NCBI RefSeq assembly: GCF_000376785.1 | Contig: NZ_AQXX01000132.1 | Coordinates: forward strand, 62,001 to 126,000 | Source: Hahella ganghwensis DSM 17046 | GTDB taxonomy: Bacteria > Pseudomonadota > Gammaproteobacteria > Pseudomonadales > Oleiphilaceae | Reading direction: 5' to 3' | DNA: 64,000 nt | Part shown: positions 8,378-17,222 of the stretch, piece by piece | Layout of the letters: every line of letters starts with the position of its first letter | Numbering within the stretch: position 1 is the first letter of the stretch | Position numbers and translations under genes: made by a program | Notes under the pieces: model-generated | What the model saw: only the letters and a program-made list of their open reading frames with translations | What the model was told of the DNA's origin: nothing | Databases searched by the model: none

Positions 8378-8818
8378 TCAGTGCATGACTTGCGGACGGT
8401 CACTGATCATCTGATGCCATTGATACATCCAGTGATTAACGGTGCCTAGTGCATTGAAGGTGACTTCCTGTACAGGCTGAAGGTTAGTCTCAATCTGATG
8501 GCCCCCGGATACTTCCATGAGCCGGGATTGAATGACGTTGTAGAAATTGGCGGTATCATCTCGATGCAGACTGTTTCTTAAAGCGTGCATGAACTCGACC
8601 GCTGTTTGTACGTATCGATCCAGAGCAGTAACGCCGCTATTTTGCTTAAGCATGATGTCGGAAATTTCCAGGGCATTGCCGTAAAAAAGAACGGCTTGTT
8701 CCCAGGCATTGTCGGTCACGAATTCCCGTGCTTTTCGGATTGTGTGATGCCAGCTCCTGATCGCGTGAAGCGGGTCTTCCATGATTTTGGCTTTGTGTTT
8801 GTTGCACATGAATTTCAT
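8378..8818 (-). CDS. helical-repeat protein in the flavodoxin operon
   Basis: About 146 residues starting MKFMCNKHKAKIM. It is rich in helices with a TPR-like pattern (AREFVTDNAWEQAVLFYGNA). There is no transmembrane segment or signal peptide. The start at 8818 is picked because the longer frame begins within the end of the flavodoxin gene. It sits 37 nt after the flavodoxin stop and about 40 nt before the next gene, all on the minus strand. The family is not recognised. A role with flavodoxin in iron-starved cells is an inference from the operon only. Confidence 0.6.
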   Translation of the reverse strand: MKFMCNKHKAKIMEDPLHAIRSWHHTIRKAREFVTDNAWEQAVLFYGNALEISDIMLKQNSGVTALDRYVQTAVEFMHALRNSLHRDDTANFYNVIQSRLMEVSGGHQIETNLQPVQEVTFNALGTVNHWMYQWHQMISDRPQVMH

Positions 8819-8855
8819 TGTGGTCTCGCTTTTTTTTATCAGACAGTGCAAGTAA

Positions 8856-9398
8856 TCAGGCAGCACATGCCTGCTTGAACTCACCGATGATTTGATTAAC
8901 CCAGGAATGAATCCGTTTGTCCGTCAGGTCAAATTGCTGATCCTCATCTATCGCCAGACCGCAAAACAGGCTTCCTTGCTGGATTGTCGCCAGAGAGGCG
9001 CTGAAGTCGTATCCCTCCGTGGGCCAGTAACCAATCATCCAGGCCTTTGTCTTCAGTAGTCGTTCATAAAGCCAACCCATGGCATCCAGAAAGTAATCGC
9101 CGTAACCAAACTGGTCTCCTAGTCCATAAAGTGCAGCAGTTTTTCCCTGCAGGTTCGTGACCAGAAGTTCGGGTTCAAACTCTTCCCAATCCTGCTGGAT
9201 TCCACCAAAATCCCAGGTTGGTATTCCCATGATGATCAGATCAAACTGTTCGATGACTGCAGAGCTCGCTTCCGTGACATTGACCATCTGAACGTGGATG
9301 CCATGTTTTGCGAATTCTTCACAAATCCTTTCGCCAACTTCTTCTGTGTTTGATGTATCAGTACCGTAGATAAGACCAACGTTGGCTGACTCAATCAT
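8856..9398 (-). CDS. flavodoxin
   Basis: 180 residues, long-chain flavodoxin size. The FMN phosphate loop is IYGTDTSNTEEVG, followed by IMGIPTWDFGGIQQDWEEF (the Trp-containing 50s loop) and AALYGLGDQFGYGDYF (the 90s loop). It carries electrons in place of ferredoxin. The ATG at 9398 is used because the longer frame from 9458 would translate through the Fur box. The perfect Fur-type palindrome lies 30-50 nt upstream, so repression by Fe-Fur is strongly implied. It is the first gene of a three-gene operon. Confidence 0.92.
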   Translation of the reverse strand: MIESANVGLIYGTDTSNTEEVGERICEEFAKHGIHVQMVNVTEASSAVIEQFDLIIMGIPTWDFGGIQQDWEEFEPELLVTNLQGKTAALYGLGDQFGYGDYFLDAMGWLYERLLKTKAWMIGYWPTEGYDFSASLATIQQGSLFCGLAIDEDQQFDLTDKRIHSWVNQIIGEFKQACAA

Positions 9399-9427
9399 TT
9401 CCCTGTACTCTGCGTATGAATTAACCC

Positions 9428-9448
9428 AAATGATAATCATTATCATTT
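9428..9448. promoter_or_regulatory. Fur box
   Basis: A 21-bp palindrome around a central base contains ATGATAATCATTATCAT, very close to the GATAATGATAATCATTATC Fur consensus. It overlaps the -10 and spacer of the flavodoxin promoter. Confidence 0.85.
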
Positions 9449-9458
9449 GTGTCTGCAA
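9430..9458 (-). promoter_or_regulatory. sigma-70 promoter of the flavodoxin operon
   Basis: On the minus strand, TTGCAG (9458-9453), a 17-nt spacer and TATCAT (9435-9430) make a plausible -35/-10 pair. The Fur palindrome lies across the spacer and -10, the expected geometry for repression. Confidence 0.5.
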
Positions 9459-10239
9459 TATTCTATATCAAGCAAAGTGGAGAGTTGTGAATTGGTCAGC
9501 CCAAAGAGCGCATACTCAACGGTGTAACCCGAAAGCAGAGAACAGAAGTGATAGAGGCACAAAAGACCGCATTTGCGGTCTTTTGATTGTGGGGTTGGTG
9601 GATCGCGCGTGTTGAGTACACGGCTGTTTCAGGTTGAGTCAGAAGTCCTTTTCTGCGAAGTCAAAGATCCCCTCCTATCACTTCGATGGCGTCCTGAACC
9701 GGAATTTAAAGGCACGGTGTTGCAGACACATTCTGTGCGTAACGCAGAAATAAACTGGGAACTGAAAGGTTCGCAACTGGCGGTAGATAATCCGCAGGTG
9801 GCGGCTTGTGGGTAAAAGGGCTTGGTGTGCAGCATACTCGACCTATTCTTTTTATCGTTGGCAGCCATTCGTGGTGCATACATCCTGTATGGCATCTCTG
9901 ACCATATATAGCCAAGTTGACACCCAAAGTACAGGATATGAACAGTGTGCTGAGAAGATTTAATTTTGAACAAACCAGACTGTAATAAGCGAGCAGGCTC
10001 TCCACTGGCTCTCCAATAGGCAAATCGATACTTCGAATTGGCTATTCTTTCGAAAAAATCGAGCAAAAAGACAGGAAAAAGGTGATTTTTATTCGATAAA
10101 TGAATCTCTATTCTCCATTTTAACCAAGGCATAAGCCTGAATTTCTGTTCTCTGGCATCTAAAAGGCGTTCTTCGGATGTTGTGAAATTGACGGAAATTT
10201 GAACAGGTTCACAAGTGACAATCGATTCGGAGAAGAGAT
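9459..10239. other. gene-poor intergenic stretch of about 780 bp
   Basis: Apart from the flavodoxin promoter's -35 edge and the terminator at 9561-9584, I see no feature. Overlapping open frames on both strands (for example 9573-9815 plus, 9629-10132 minus) have no recognisable domain, poor starts and implausible composition. It could be a decayed gene, but nothing supports a specific identity. Confidence 0.4.
9561..9584. terminator. bidirectional intrinsic terminator
   Basis: AAAAGACCGC, loop ATTT, then GCGGTCTTTT: a perfect 10-bp stem with A and T tails that can act on both strands. No obvious gene abuts it on either side, so it may close a short unannotated transcript. Confidence 0.7.
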
Positions 10240-11238
10240 ATGGGATTGTTGGTAAAGGGGAAATGGAAAGACCAGTGGTATGACACTGGGAAAACCGGTG
10301 GTAAGTTTGAGCGGGAGCAGTCCCAGTTTCATGGCTGGGTATCCTCTGATGGTAGTGAGGGGCCTGAAGGCCAGGTTGGTTTTCCCGCTGAATCAGCTCG
10401 CTACCATCTGTACGTCAGTTTGGCATGTCCATGGGCACACCGGACCTTGATATTCCGAAAGTTGAAGCAACTGGAAGACCATATCAGTGTATCCGTTGTT
10501 CGTCCTGAAATGCTGAGTAATGGTTGGACCTTTGATAACTCGGCCGGATTTCCGGACCACCTGTATGATTCCGAATTCATGCATCAGGTCTATACCCAGG
10601 CCAAAGCTGATTACAGTGGCCGCGTGACTGTGCCCGTATTGTGGGACAAGCGGCAGAAGACCATTGTGAATAATGAGTCTGCTGAAATTATCCGCATGTT
10701 CAATCATTCATTTAATCAGCTGACCGGAAACCCGCTTGATTTTTACCCGAAGCCTCTACGCCAGAAAATTGATGAAGTTAATGAATGGGTATATCACCGC
10801 ATCAATAACGGCGTTTACAAATGCGGTTTTGCAACCACGCAGGCGGCATACGAAGAAGCCTTTGTAGCCCTTTTTGAGGCCTTGGATAACGTTGAATCAA
10901 TTCTGGAAAGGCAGGCGTTTTTAGCAGGAGACTACCTAACTGAAGCTGACTGGCGACTGTTCACAACACTGGTGAGATTTGATCCGGTATACGTGGGCCA
11001 CTTCAAATGTAATTTGAAACGGATTGCGGACTATCCTTCTATCAGTGCCTATCTCAGGCAGTTATATCAGTATTCTGGTATTGCGGATACGGTCAGTCTT
11101 GAACACATCAAAACTCATTATTATTACAGCCACACCACGATTAATCCGACCCAGGTAATCCCCAAGGGGCCAGAGCTGGATTGGGAGCGTTCGCACACAA
11201 GGCCGGCTGTTAAAATCTTGAGTGAAGGCGAACAATAG
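10240..11238 (+). CDS. yqjG: glutathionyl-hydroquinone reductase (Xi-class GST)
   Basis: 332 residues, the usual size for E. coli YqjG and yeast Ecm4. The hallmark ACPWAHRTLIFRKLKQLE contains the catalytic Cys of the CPWA motif, followed by NNESAEIIRMFN, the glutathione-binding Glu-Ser. The C-terminal helical domain includes LTEADWRLFTTLVRFDPVY, strongly conserved in this class. It reduces glutathionyl-hydroquinones with glutathione in the cytoplasm. Start ATG with GGAGAAGAG upstream. Convergent with lpd downstream; a GCCCGTA/TACGGGC hairpin lies between them. Confidence 0.92.
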   Translation: MGLLVKGKWKDQWYDTGKTGGKFEREQSQFHGWVSSDGSEGPEGQVGFPAESARYHLYVSLACPWAHRTLIFRKLKQLEDHISVSVVRPEMLSNGWTFDNSAGFPDHLYDSEFMHQVYTQAKADYSGRVTVPVLWDKRQKTIVNNESAEIIRMFNHSFNQLTGNPLDFYPKPLRQKIDEVNEWVYHRINNGVYKCGFATTQAAYEEAFVALFEALDNVESILERQAFLAGDYLTEADWRLFTTLVRFDPVYVGHFKCNLKRIADYPSISAYLRQLYQYSGIADTVSLEHIKTHYYYSHTTINPTQVIPKGPELDWERSHTRPAVKILSEGEQ

Positions 11239-11265
11239 CCCGTATCTGTTGCTTACAGTACGGGC
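11238..11265. terminator. hairpin between convergent genes
   Basis: GCCCGTA (11238-11244) pairs with TACGGGC (11259-11265), with an inner CTGT/ACAG. There is no clear T tract, so terminator function is tentative. It overlaps the stop of the upstream gene. Confidence 0.4.
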
Positions 11266-11293
11266 CAGTTCGCCGTAGATGGCGAAAGAAAGG

Positions 11294-12721
11294 TTACTTT
11301 TTCTTCTTGGCCATGGGGTTCGGTAAGTCGGTGATCGTTCCTGCTGCGAGTTCACCGGCCAGACCAACGGTCTCATGAAGCGTTGGGTGAGCATGGATCG
11401 TCAGTGCAAGATCTTCCACGTCTGCACCGAATTCAATCGCCAGACTCAGCTCACCGAGCAGTTCACCCGCGTTAATACCGACAATGCCAGCGCCGAGCAG
11501 GGTCCCGTCAGGCTTGTGAATCAGCTTGGTCTTCCCTTCGCTGCGATCTGCCCCAATTGCCCGTCCGGATGCTGACCATGGGAAAACAGCCGTTTTGAAT
11601 TCGATACCGGCTTCTTTGGCTTCCTTCTCTGTCATACCTGTCCAGGCAATTTCTGGATTGGTGTAGGCAATGGATGGAATCACTTTGGGCTCGAAGGCGG
11701 CTTTGTGTCCGGCGATAACCTCGGCAGCCACATGACCCTGGTGAGTTGCCTTGTGCGCCAGCATCGGATTGCCTTCGATGTCACCGATGGAATAGATGTG
11801 AGACACATTGGTTCGCATTTGCTTATCGGCTGGAATAAAGCCACGTTCGTCAACGTAGATACCGGCATTTTCTGCACCGATTTTCTTGCCATTGGGGGAA
11901 CGGCCCACTGCGACCAGAATTGCATCGTAAGTCTGCTTGCCGTCAGGAGCATTCTTGCCTTCAAAAGTGACTTCCAGTCCGGCTTTCTTTGCTTCCACGG
12001 CAGTTACCTTGGTGGACAGCATGACGTTGAAACGATCTTTGTTAAAGCGGGAGTAAACTGTGATCAGGTCTTTGTCGGCAGCCGGGACCAACTGGTCTGC
12101 AAACTCCACGACAGACACCTCGCTTCCCAGGGCTTCATAAACGGTTCCCATTTCCAAACCGATGATGCCGCCCCCGATGACCAGCAGGCGTTTGGGGACT
12201 TCCTTCAACTCCAGAGCTGAGGTTGAATCCAATACCCGTGGATCGTCGTGAGGGATAAACGGCAGCTTAACGCTCTGGGAACCGGCTGCGATGATGCAGT
12301 GATCAAAGGTTACTTCGGATTGTTTTCCGTCGTTATCCACGGTGATTTTATTGGGTCCTGAGAAGGAACCGTAGCCTTGAATCACATTGACCTTACGACC
12401 CTTGGCCATACCGCCGACGCCCTGGGTCAGTTTTTTGACCGTGTTATCTTTGAAAGCGCGGACCTTATCCAGATCAATGGACGGCTTGCCGTAGGTCACA
12501 CCAATAGAGCTTGATGAATGTGCCTCTTCAATGACGGCGGCGACGTGAAGCAATGCTTTTGAAGGAATACATCCGACATTCAGACAAACGCCACCAAGCG
12601 ACGGGTAACGTTCTATCAGTGTTACTTCCAGGCCCAGGTCAGCCGCGCGGAAAGCTGCAGAATAGCCTCCTGGTCCACTGCCCAGTACCACCACCTGGGA
12701 GTGAGTTGTTTGCCCTGCCAT
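11294..12721 (-). CDS. lpdA: dihydrolipoyl dehydrogenase (E3)
   Basis: 475 residues, standard for E3. The FAD fold is VVVLGSGPGGYSAAFRAADL, the redox disulfide is in GGVCLNVGCIPSKALLH, the NAD fold is LLVIGGGIIGLEMGTVYEAL, and the C-terminal catalytic base segment is HAHPTLHETV. It reoxidises lipoamide for pyruvate and 2-oxoglutarate dehydrogenase and for glycine cleavage. AGGAG lies 8 nt before the ATG. The gene stands alone, without E1 or E2 genes nearby. Confidence 0.95.
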   Translation of the reverse strand: MAGQTTHSQVVVLGSGPGGYSAAFRAADLGLEVTLIERYPSLGGVCLNVGCIPSKALLHVAAVIEEAHSSSSIGVTYGKPSIDLDKVRAFKDNTVKKLTQGVGGMAKGRKVNVIQGYGSFSGPNKITVDNDGKQSEVTFDHCIIAAGSQSVKLPFIPHDDPRVLDSTSALELKEVPKRLLVIGGGIIGLEMGTVYEALGSEVSVVEFADQLVPAADKDLITVYSRFNKDRFNVMLSTKVTAVEAKKAGLEVTFEGKNAPDGKQTYDAILVAVGRSPNGKKIGAENAGIYVDERGFIPADKQMRTNVSHIYSIGDIEGNPMLAHKATHQGHVAAEVIAGHKAAFEPKVIPSIAYTNPEIAWTGMTEKEAKEAGIEFKTAVFPWSASGRAIGADRSEGKTKLIHKPDGTLLGAGIVGINAGELLGELSLAIEFGADVEDLALTIHAHPTLHETVGLAGELAAGTITDLPNPMAKKKK

Positions 12722-13028
12722 AAGTACTCCTTAATCGTGTGCTGTTAAGTTATGGGAAACGTAGGGATAGGTGCCGGAATCAACCGGATCCGGCAAAAAC
12801 AAAACTATGTCAAAGGGTAGAACGCTAATCCTATCAGCGATAGGGGTCAATAGGATGTTGGTCGAGACTTTGGATTCTTTCCTGTTCCCGGTAGGAGCGT
12901 GCTACAGTTGTTGCCTGTATTCCCTGCCCTTATCCCCTTAATCAACAGGGCTGGGGAAAGGTAATGCGGACAACAGGCTGCTGTCGTGGAGAATGGACTG
13001 ACGTTCTGTTCCCGGTGTGGCTGAGGTC
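12722..13028. other. intergenic stretch of 307 bp
   Basis: Nothing is recognised except the lpd ribosome site next to 12721. There is no coding signal and no strong hairpin with a T tract. Confidence 0.4.
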
Positions 13029-13412
13029 TTATTCACGATAAAGTGCACTGGCGCCGTATTTCAGTTCCAGGGCATTCCGCTGACCTTTTTTCAGGCTTTT
13101 GACCACCAGCCCATAGGAGTGATCGATCATGCGTTCAATCTCCCCGGTTGGAATAGAGCCGTCGAGCACGACCGTGTTCCAATGTCGCTTGTTCATGTGA
13201 TAACCGGGAATCACCGCAGGAAATATATCCCTCAGTGCCAGCGCCTGTTCCGGGTCACACTTCAGATTCATACGTCCTTCCCCATGGTCACGACTGAGGG
13301 TGGCAAACATTTTATCTTCAACCTTGAATACCATCACCTCAGGTCCAAAGGGGTAATCCTCCAGAGCTGAAGGCCTGCTCAACAGATATTGGTGAGCCTT
13401 ATTGAAATCCAT
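13029..13412 (-). CDS. MmcQ/YjbR-family protein
   Basis: 127 residues. Family signatures are LEDYPFGPEVMVFKVEDKMFA near the N-terminus, NLKCDPEQALALRDIFPAV and PGYHMNKRHWNTV in the middle, and MIDHSYGLVVKSL at the end. The family has a CyaY-like fold and is often called DNA-binding without firm evidence. It lies 24 bp downstream of the sensor gene on the same strand, so the two may be co-transcribed. Cytoplasmic, biochemical role unknown. Confidence 0.85.
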   Translation of the reverse strand: MDFNKAHQYLLSRPSALEDYPFGPEVMVFKVEDKMFATLSRDHGEGRMNLKCDPEQALALRDIFPAVIPGYHMNKRHWNTVVLDGSIPTGEIERMIDHSYGLVVKSLKKGQRNALELKYGASALYRE

Positions 13413-13436
13413 GTAAATCTATTTCCTTTTGAATGA

Positions 13437-15224
13437 TCAACTTCTTGCCTTGCCGCTACGCTCTGTATGCTGGTCAAGGGCGTTTGCCATAATTCCGGCC
13501 AGGGATCTGATCAATACTTTGTGATCGGAGTTCTGAACTGGAATGTCGGCGATATTGTCTGTCTGATAGATCAGACAGAGCATGCCAATCTTTCTGCCAC
13601 GGCGATTCTCCAATGGGAAGGTGGCGGCTTGCAGTCGGTCTGCCCCGAGGTGATTCAACAGTGACTCATGAGTTCCTGTAGTGGAAACCCTTTCATAGTT
13701 GATCTCCAATAACTGGTCTTCGTCTTCATGAAATGCTTTCACCAGTTCAAGGTCCCGGTCATTGATGCCCAGACGAGGGAAACTGTGATTGGACTTGCAT
13801 CCCTGTTGCGTGCAAAAACAGGATGGGATCAGTTGTTCGGCATTATCGTCCAGGATGTAGAGCAACGCTCCCTGTGCTTTGCTAACGGCACTGACTTCAG
13901 CGGTCATTTGCTCCAACAGCCTTTGCGGGTTCTCTTCCTGGGCCAGAGTTTTGATCAGACGTATTAATTGCTGAATCATCCCGCGCATGAATTCGCTTAC
14001 TGAGGCCAGGGTCTGTATGTCACGAATCGATGACGTCACACTGATGCGGTGGTCAAAGTTCATTTTCTGCAGTGGTTGTGTCTGTTCAGAAAGCTGACGT
14101 AGCGGGCGTGCCATCTGGTTGGCGATAAACAATGCCGCCGGAATGGCCAGCAGGACGATGGCGATAGAAATCAGCATGGACTGATTACGAATGGTGTATG
14201 CCGTCTGCAACAGCTCATGTTCAGGAGCCACAATCAGCAAATGCGCGGTGAAACCGACCAGTGTGATGGGGCGGTTCACGCCTATCCATCGTTGTCCTCC
14301 TGAGTCAAAAAAGAAATGGGAGTTGTTAGGTTTAGGGGACTGTTGGAAAAAATCGCTGATGACTTTGCTGTTGAGATCCGACAATTTCAGGATACTGAGG
14401 CTGTCAGGGCCGGACTCGACCACAATATTGTCGGGACTGAGGCTGGCGATCACCTCTTCATCATTGGTGTAGATCAGCATCTGCGAGGATGGGCTGACTT
14501 TATTTTTGATCAGGGTTTTTGACAATGACTCCAGAGTAATATCGGCGGCAAACACATTCCCGGAATCTTTGTCCTGGTGCACGACTGTGACGCCGACTTT
14601 ACCAATAAAGTAATACAGGTAGGGGGAAGTGGTGGTGACATCCTGAGAGTAAACCGCCAGCCGGTACCAGGGACGTATGGTGGGGTTGTAGCTCGTGTAC
14701 CCCATATCCTTTTCGCCGAGTAAAGCCAGGGAGCTGTCGAAGTAAAGGCGGGTGAATACCGGTTGTCCATCCACGCGCTCAATATTGTCCACCACATAAG
14801 AGGCCGTGTCAGGCGCCCCGAATCGTTTGAGCATATAGTCGCTGTCGAGGCGTCGGATGATAAAAAATTCCGTATCGCTGTATCCTACTTCCAGAGCTGT
14901 CACTTCCGGCTGAGCTTCCATTACTGAAACCAGTATGGGAAGTCGTTTCAGCCGGCTTTCCATATCCTGGTCACGGATGATGGGGGATTGACTCAGCAGG
15001 CGCACGGTCGTGGAAACGGGGCTATAGCTGAAATAGAAACTGTTGGTGGTTTCCCGGGCTATCTGGTCAAACAGTTCCTTGGATGAGCTGAGAAAAATGT
15101 CACTGGTTTTCTGGTGATGAAACCAGCCCTGGACAGCGCCAAATATCAACAGAAGAGCGACAAACACCATCGCCAACTGAACCTGAATGGAGAAACGGCG
15201 GGATTTTGTTTTTGCTGGATCCAC
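13437..15224 (-). CDS. membrane sensor with Cache, HAMP and GAF-like domains
   Basis: 595 residues. Transmembrane segment at about 15-35, then a long periplasmic double-Cache sensor (YNPTIRPWYRLAVYS and FAADITLESLSK are typical dCache motifs), transmembrane segment at about 340-365, HAMP (ANQMARPLRQLSEQTQPLQ), and a C-terminal GAF-like domain (about 430-585). No HD-GYP, GGDEF, kinase or methyl-accepting domain follows, although this combination often precedes an HD-GYP output. It may signal through a partner or be a shortened relative. GTG start with AAGG upstream. Confidence 0.75.
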   Translation of the reverse strand: MDPAKTKSRRFSIQVQLAMVFVALLLIFGAVQGWFHHQKTSDIFLSSSKELFDQIARETTNSFYFSYSPVSTTVRLLSQSPIIRDQDMESRLKRLPILVSVMEAQPEVTALEVGYSDTEFFIIRRLDSDYMLKRFGAPDTASYVVDNIERVDGQPVFTRLYFDSSLALLGEKDMGYTSYNPTIRPWYRLAVYSQDVTTTSPYLYYFIGKVGVTVVHQDKDSGNVFAADITLESLSKTLIKNKVSPSSQMLIYTNDEEVIASLSPDNIVVESGPDSLSILKLSDLNSKVISDFFQQSPKPNNSHFFFDSGGQRWIGVNRPITLVGFTAHLLIVAPEHELLQTAYTIRNQSMLISIAIVLLAIPAALFIANQMARPLRQLSEQTQPLQKMNFDHRISVTSSIRDIQTLASVSEFMRGMIQQLIRLIKTLAQEENPQRLLEQMTAEVSAVSKAQGALLYILDDNAEQLIPSCFCTQQGCKSNHSFPRLGINDRDLELVKAFHEDEDQLLEINYERVSTTGTHESLLNHLGADRLQAATFPLENRRGRKIGMLCLIYQTDNIADIPVQNSDHKVLIRSLAGIMANALDQHTERSGKARS

Positions 15225-15381
15225 TAAAGTACCTTATTGCCTTAAATGGGGGCAGACTTTCCTTATAGTGTAGTTGTGATATTGACGAGTACACCCTGTA
15301 ATCCATTCGGTATGTATTTGATAACCTGTCATTATCCGATTATAACGAGACTCTATTTATGGGTTAACCCCGGTATTTGAA

Positions 15382-16086
15382 TCAGTTGTCCGGACCACTT
15401 GGCGATACTTTCTCCTGTATTTCCCGAGCCCACTCAGGTACTCCTTCACAGGCTGTTTTGCGAATAATCCTCGCTCCTGTCACATCGAGATCCTCACTGG
15501 GATCTATCACCGTGATGGGAACATCGGGCGGTACATCATGGATCAATGCGGCAGCCGGATAAACCTGCAGAGATGTGCCCACTATCAGGAAGTGATCAGC
15601 CTGTCTGCAGATTTCTGCTGCGTTTGGTAATTCCGGGACAGACTCTCCGAACCAGACCACATGTGGCCGTAACTGGCTACCCTCTTCACAATGATCACCG
15701 AGCTGAATATCACCTTCGTCAAGTGAATAGATCAGGTCTGGGTTGCGACTGCTGCGTGCTTTATTGATTTCCCCGTGAAGATGGAGAACCCTGCTGGAAC
15801 CGGCCCTTTCGTGGAGATCATCGATATTCTGAGTAATCACTGAGACAGTGCAATACTGCTCCAGCTCGGCAAGCGCCTTATGAGCCAGATTGGGCTGTGC
15901 CTGACGAGCCTGCTGTCTCCTGGTGTTGTAAAACTCCAGTACCAGGCCGGGGTCTGCACGCCAGCCGTCAGGGGAAGCCAGATCATATACACTGTATTGC
16001 TGCCAAAGGCCTCCGACATCACGAAAGGTCGGTAAACCACTCTCTGCGCTGATTCCTGAACCGGAAAGAACAACGATATGCTGCAT
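15382..16086 (-). CDS. cobB: Sir2-family NAD-dependent protein deacylase, zinc-cysteine-less type
   Basis: 234 residues. NAD-binding motifs are VVLSGSGISAESGLPTFRDV, ITQNIDDLHERAGS and the catalytic His in LHLHGE. QLRPHVVWFGESVPE and LIVGTSLQVYPAA complete the Rossmann core. Unlike E. coli CobB, the segment after the catalytic His (INKARSSRNPDLIY...) contains none of the paired zinc cysteines. A branch of bacterial sirtuins lacking the zinc site looks like this, and activity is usually presumed. It is expected to remove acetyl or succinyl groups from lysine in the cytoplasm. Confidence 0.88.
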   Translation of the reverse strand: MQHIVVLSGSGISAESGLPTFRDVGGLWQQYSVYDLASPDGWRADPGLVLEFYNTRRQQARQAQPNLAHKALAELEQYCTVSVITQNIDDLHERAGSSRVLHLHGEINKARSSRNPDLIYSLDEGDIQLGDHCEEGSQLRPHVVWFGESVPELPNAAEICRQADHFLIVGTSLQVYPAAALIHDVPPDVPITVIDPSEDLDVTGARIIRKTACEGVPEWAREIQEKVSPSGPDN

Positions 16087-16103
16087 AGGAATTGAACAGC
16101 CCC

Positions 16104-16205
16104 TTTACATCTTGTAAAAAATTGAATTGGCTCTGTTTTACAGGAGTGGAAAAATCGGATCAACGTTTTCGATAATGCTTGAATATCAAGTGATTTTACA
16201 TGTAA
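16104..16205. promoter_or_regulatory. cluster of TTTACA/TGTAAA motifs between divergent genes
   Basis: TTTACA-TCT-TGTAAA at 16104-16118, TTTTACA at 16136-16142 and the palindrome TTACATGTAA at 16196-16205 lie in the cobB/thioredoxin-fold gene intergenic region. Repeated inverted motifs can be operators; no regulator is known to me for this sequence. Confidence 0.3.
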
Positions 16206-16345
16206 GGAAGGTGGTACGGTTGGTAAACAGAGTAAGTGATATTGATCAACTTCCGGTAATTATCATTCAGGCAGCACTTTTACCTGGGATAGTTAATCGT
16301 TAATCTGATTTGCAGTATCTAATTTCAACCGACGGCAGATCTCCA

Positions 16346-17128
16346 ATGTTTCCGAATTCCCATATTCGCAATGTGATTAACTCGACACTGGCTTCAACCA
16401 CCCGTTTTTGGCGAGGGACATCCGGCAGTAAAAAAACTCAGCAACCTGAACACCTTCCCGAATTATATGACCGTGAGGGGTGTCCCAAGTGCAGATTGGT
16501 CAGGGAAGCACTGACTGAACTGAATCTTGATGCAATGATTTATCCCTGCCCGGAAGGTGGCAGTCGCTTTGCTGAAAAACTGGAATCTCTGTCCGGCGAC
16601 TGCAGCGTTCCCTTTCTGGTTGATCCCAATACCGAAACCCGTATCAGTGGGGCCCAGGAAATTATTGAATATCTCTTTCTGGAATATCGAGGGAGTGAAC
16701 CTCCCAAGCAGATTTCTGAAACAGCACTTAATCTGGTCAGCTCGCATCTGACGACTTGGGTACGTGGACTTAAGGGCACACAGGTGAAAGCTTCTCTGGC
16801 CCCTTCTAAACCCCTGACCCTATATAGTTTTGAATCAAGCCCTTTCTCTCGCCCGGTTAGAGAACGATTGTGTGAGCTGGAAATTCCCTACAGGCTGATA
16901 AACTTGAGCAAGCAGCAGTGGGCAGATATGGGGCCGGCGGGTCATCGCCTGCATTTGGGGAAATATCGTCCGCTGCCGGGATCTAAGCGGGAGCTGTTTC
17001 TACAGCAGCATGGGGAGGTTCAGGTTCCCTATCTGGTGGACCCGAATCATCAGACTGAATTGTTCGAGTCGGTAAGAATACTCCGGTATCTGGATGATTA
17101 TTACGCCCGGTCCAGTTCGTCAGAGTGA
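16346..17128 (+). CDS. tandem thioredoxin-fold (GST_N/glutaredoxin-like) protein
   Basis: 260 residues with two thioredoxin-fold repeats. The first starts at about 30 with LYDREGCPKCRLVREAL (CPKC redox motif) and ends with VPFLVDPNTETRISGAQEII. The second starts at about 155 with LYSFESSPFSRPVRERL and ends with VPYLVDPNHQTELFESVRIL. Both therefore carry the cis-Pro and the glutathione-binding acidic-Ser turn, but only the first has cysteines. The ATG at 16346 is preferred over a TTG at 16310. Function unknown; glutathione-linked redox chemistry is likely. Confidence 0.75.
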   Translation: MFPNSHIRNVINSTLASTTRFWRGTSGSKKTQQPEHLPELYDREGCPKCRLVREALTELNLDAMIYPCPEGGSRFAEKLESLSGDCSVPFLVDPNTETRISGAQEIIEYLFLEYRGSEPPKQISETALNLVSSHLTTWVRGLKGTQVKASLAPSKPLTLYSFESSPFSRPVRERLCELEIPYRLINLSKQQWADMGPAGHRLHLGKYRPLPGSKRELFLQQHGEVQVPYLVDPNHQTELFESVRILRYLDDYYARSSSSE

Positions 17129-17222
17129 TCTTTTTCGGTCAGAACTGCTTATATCTATATGACAGAGTGACACAAATCACTGGTTGATTAAGGATATTCA
17201 CCAAATTGAGGGATGATTCATT

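Noticed and set aside
9398-9458. Longer flavodoxin start at 9458
   Set aside because: It would translate the Fur palindrome into MIMIIIW; the 9398 start gives a normal flavodoxin N-terminus.
9629-10132. Open frame of 167 residues on the minus strand in the gene-poor region
   Set aside because: No recognisable domain, erratic composition and no ribosome site; overlapping frames on both strands look equally random.
16087-16345. Possible Fur box near TAATTATCATT
   Set aside because: Only a half-site; the other arm is not present.
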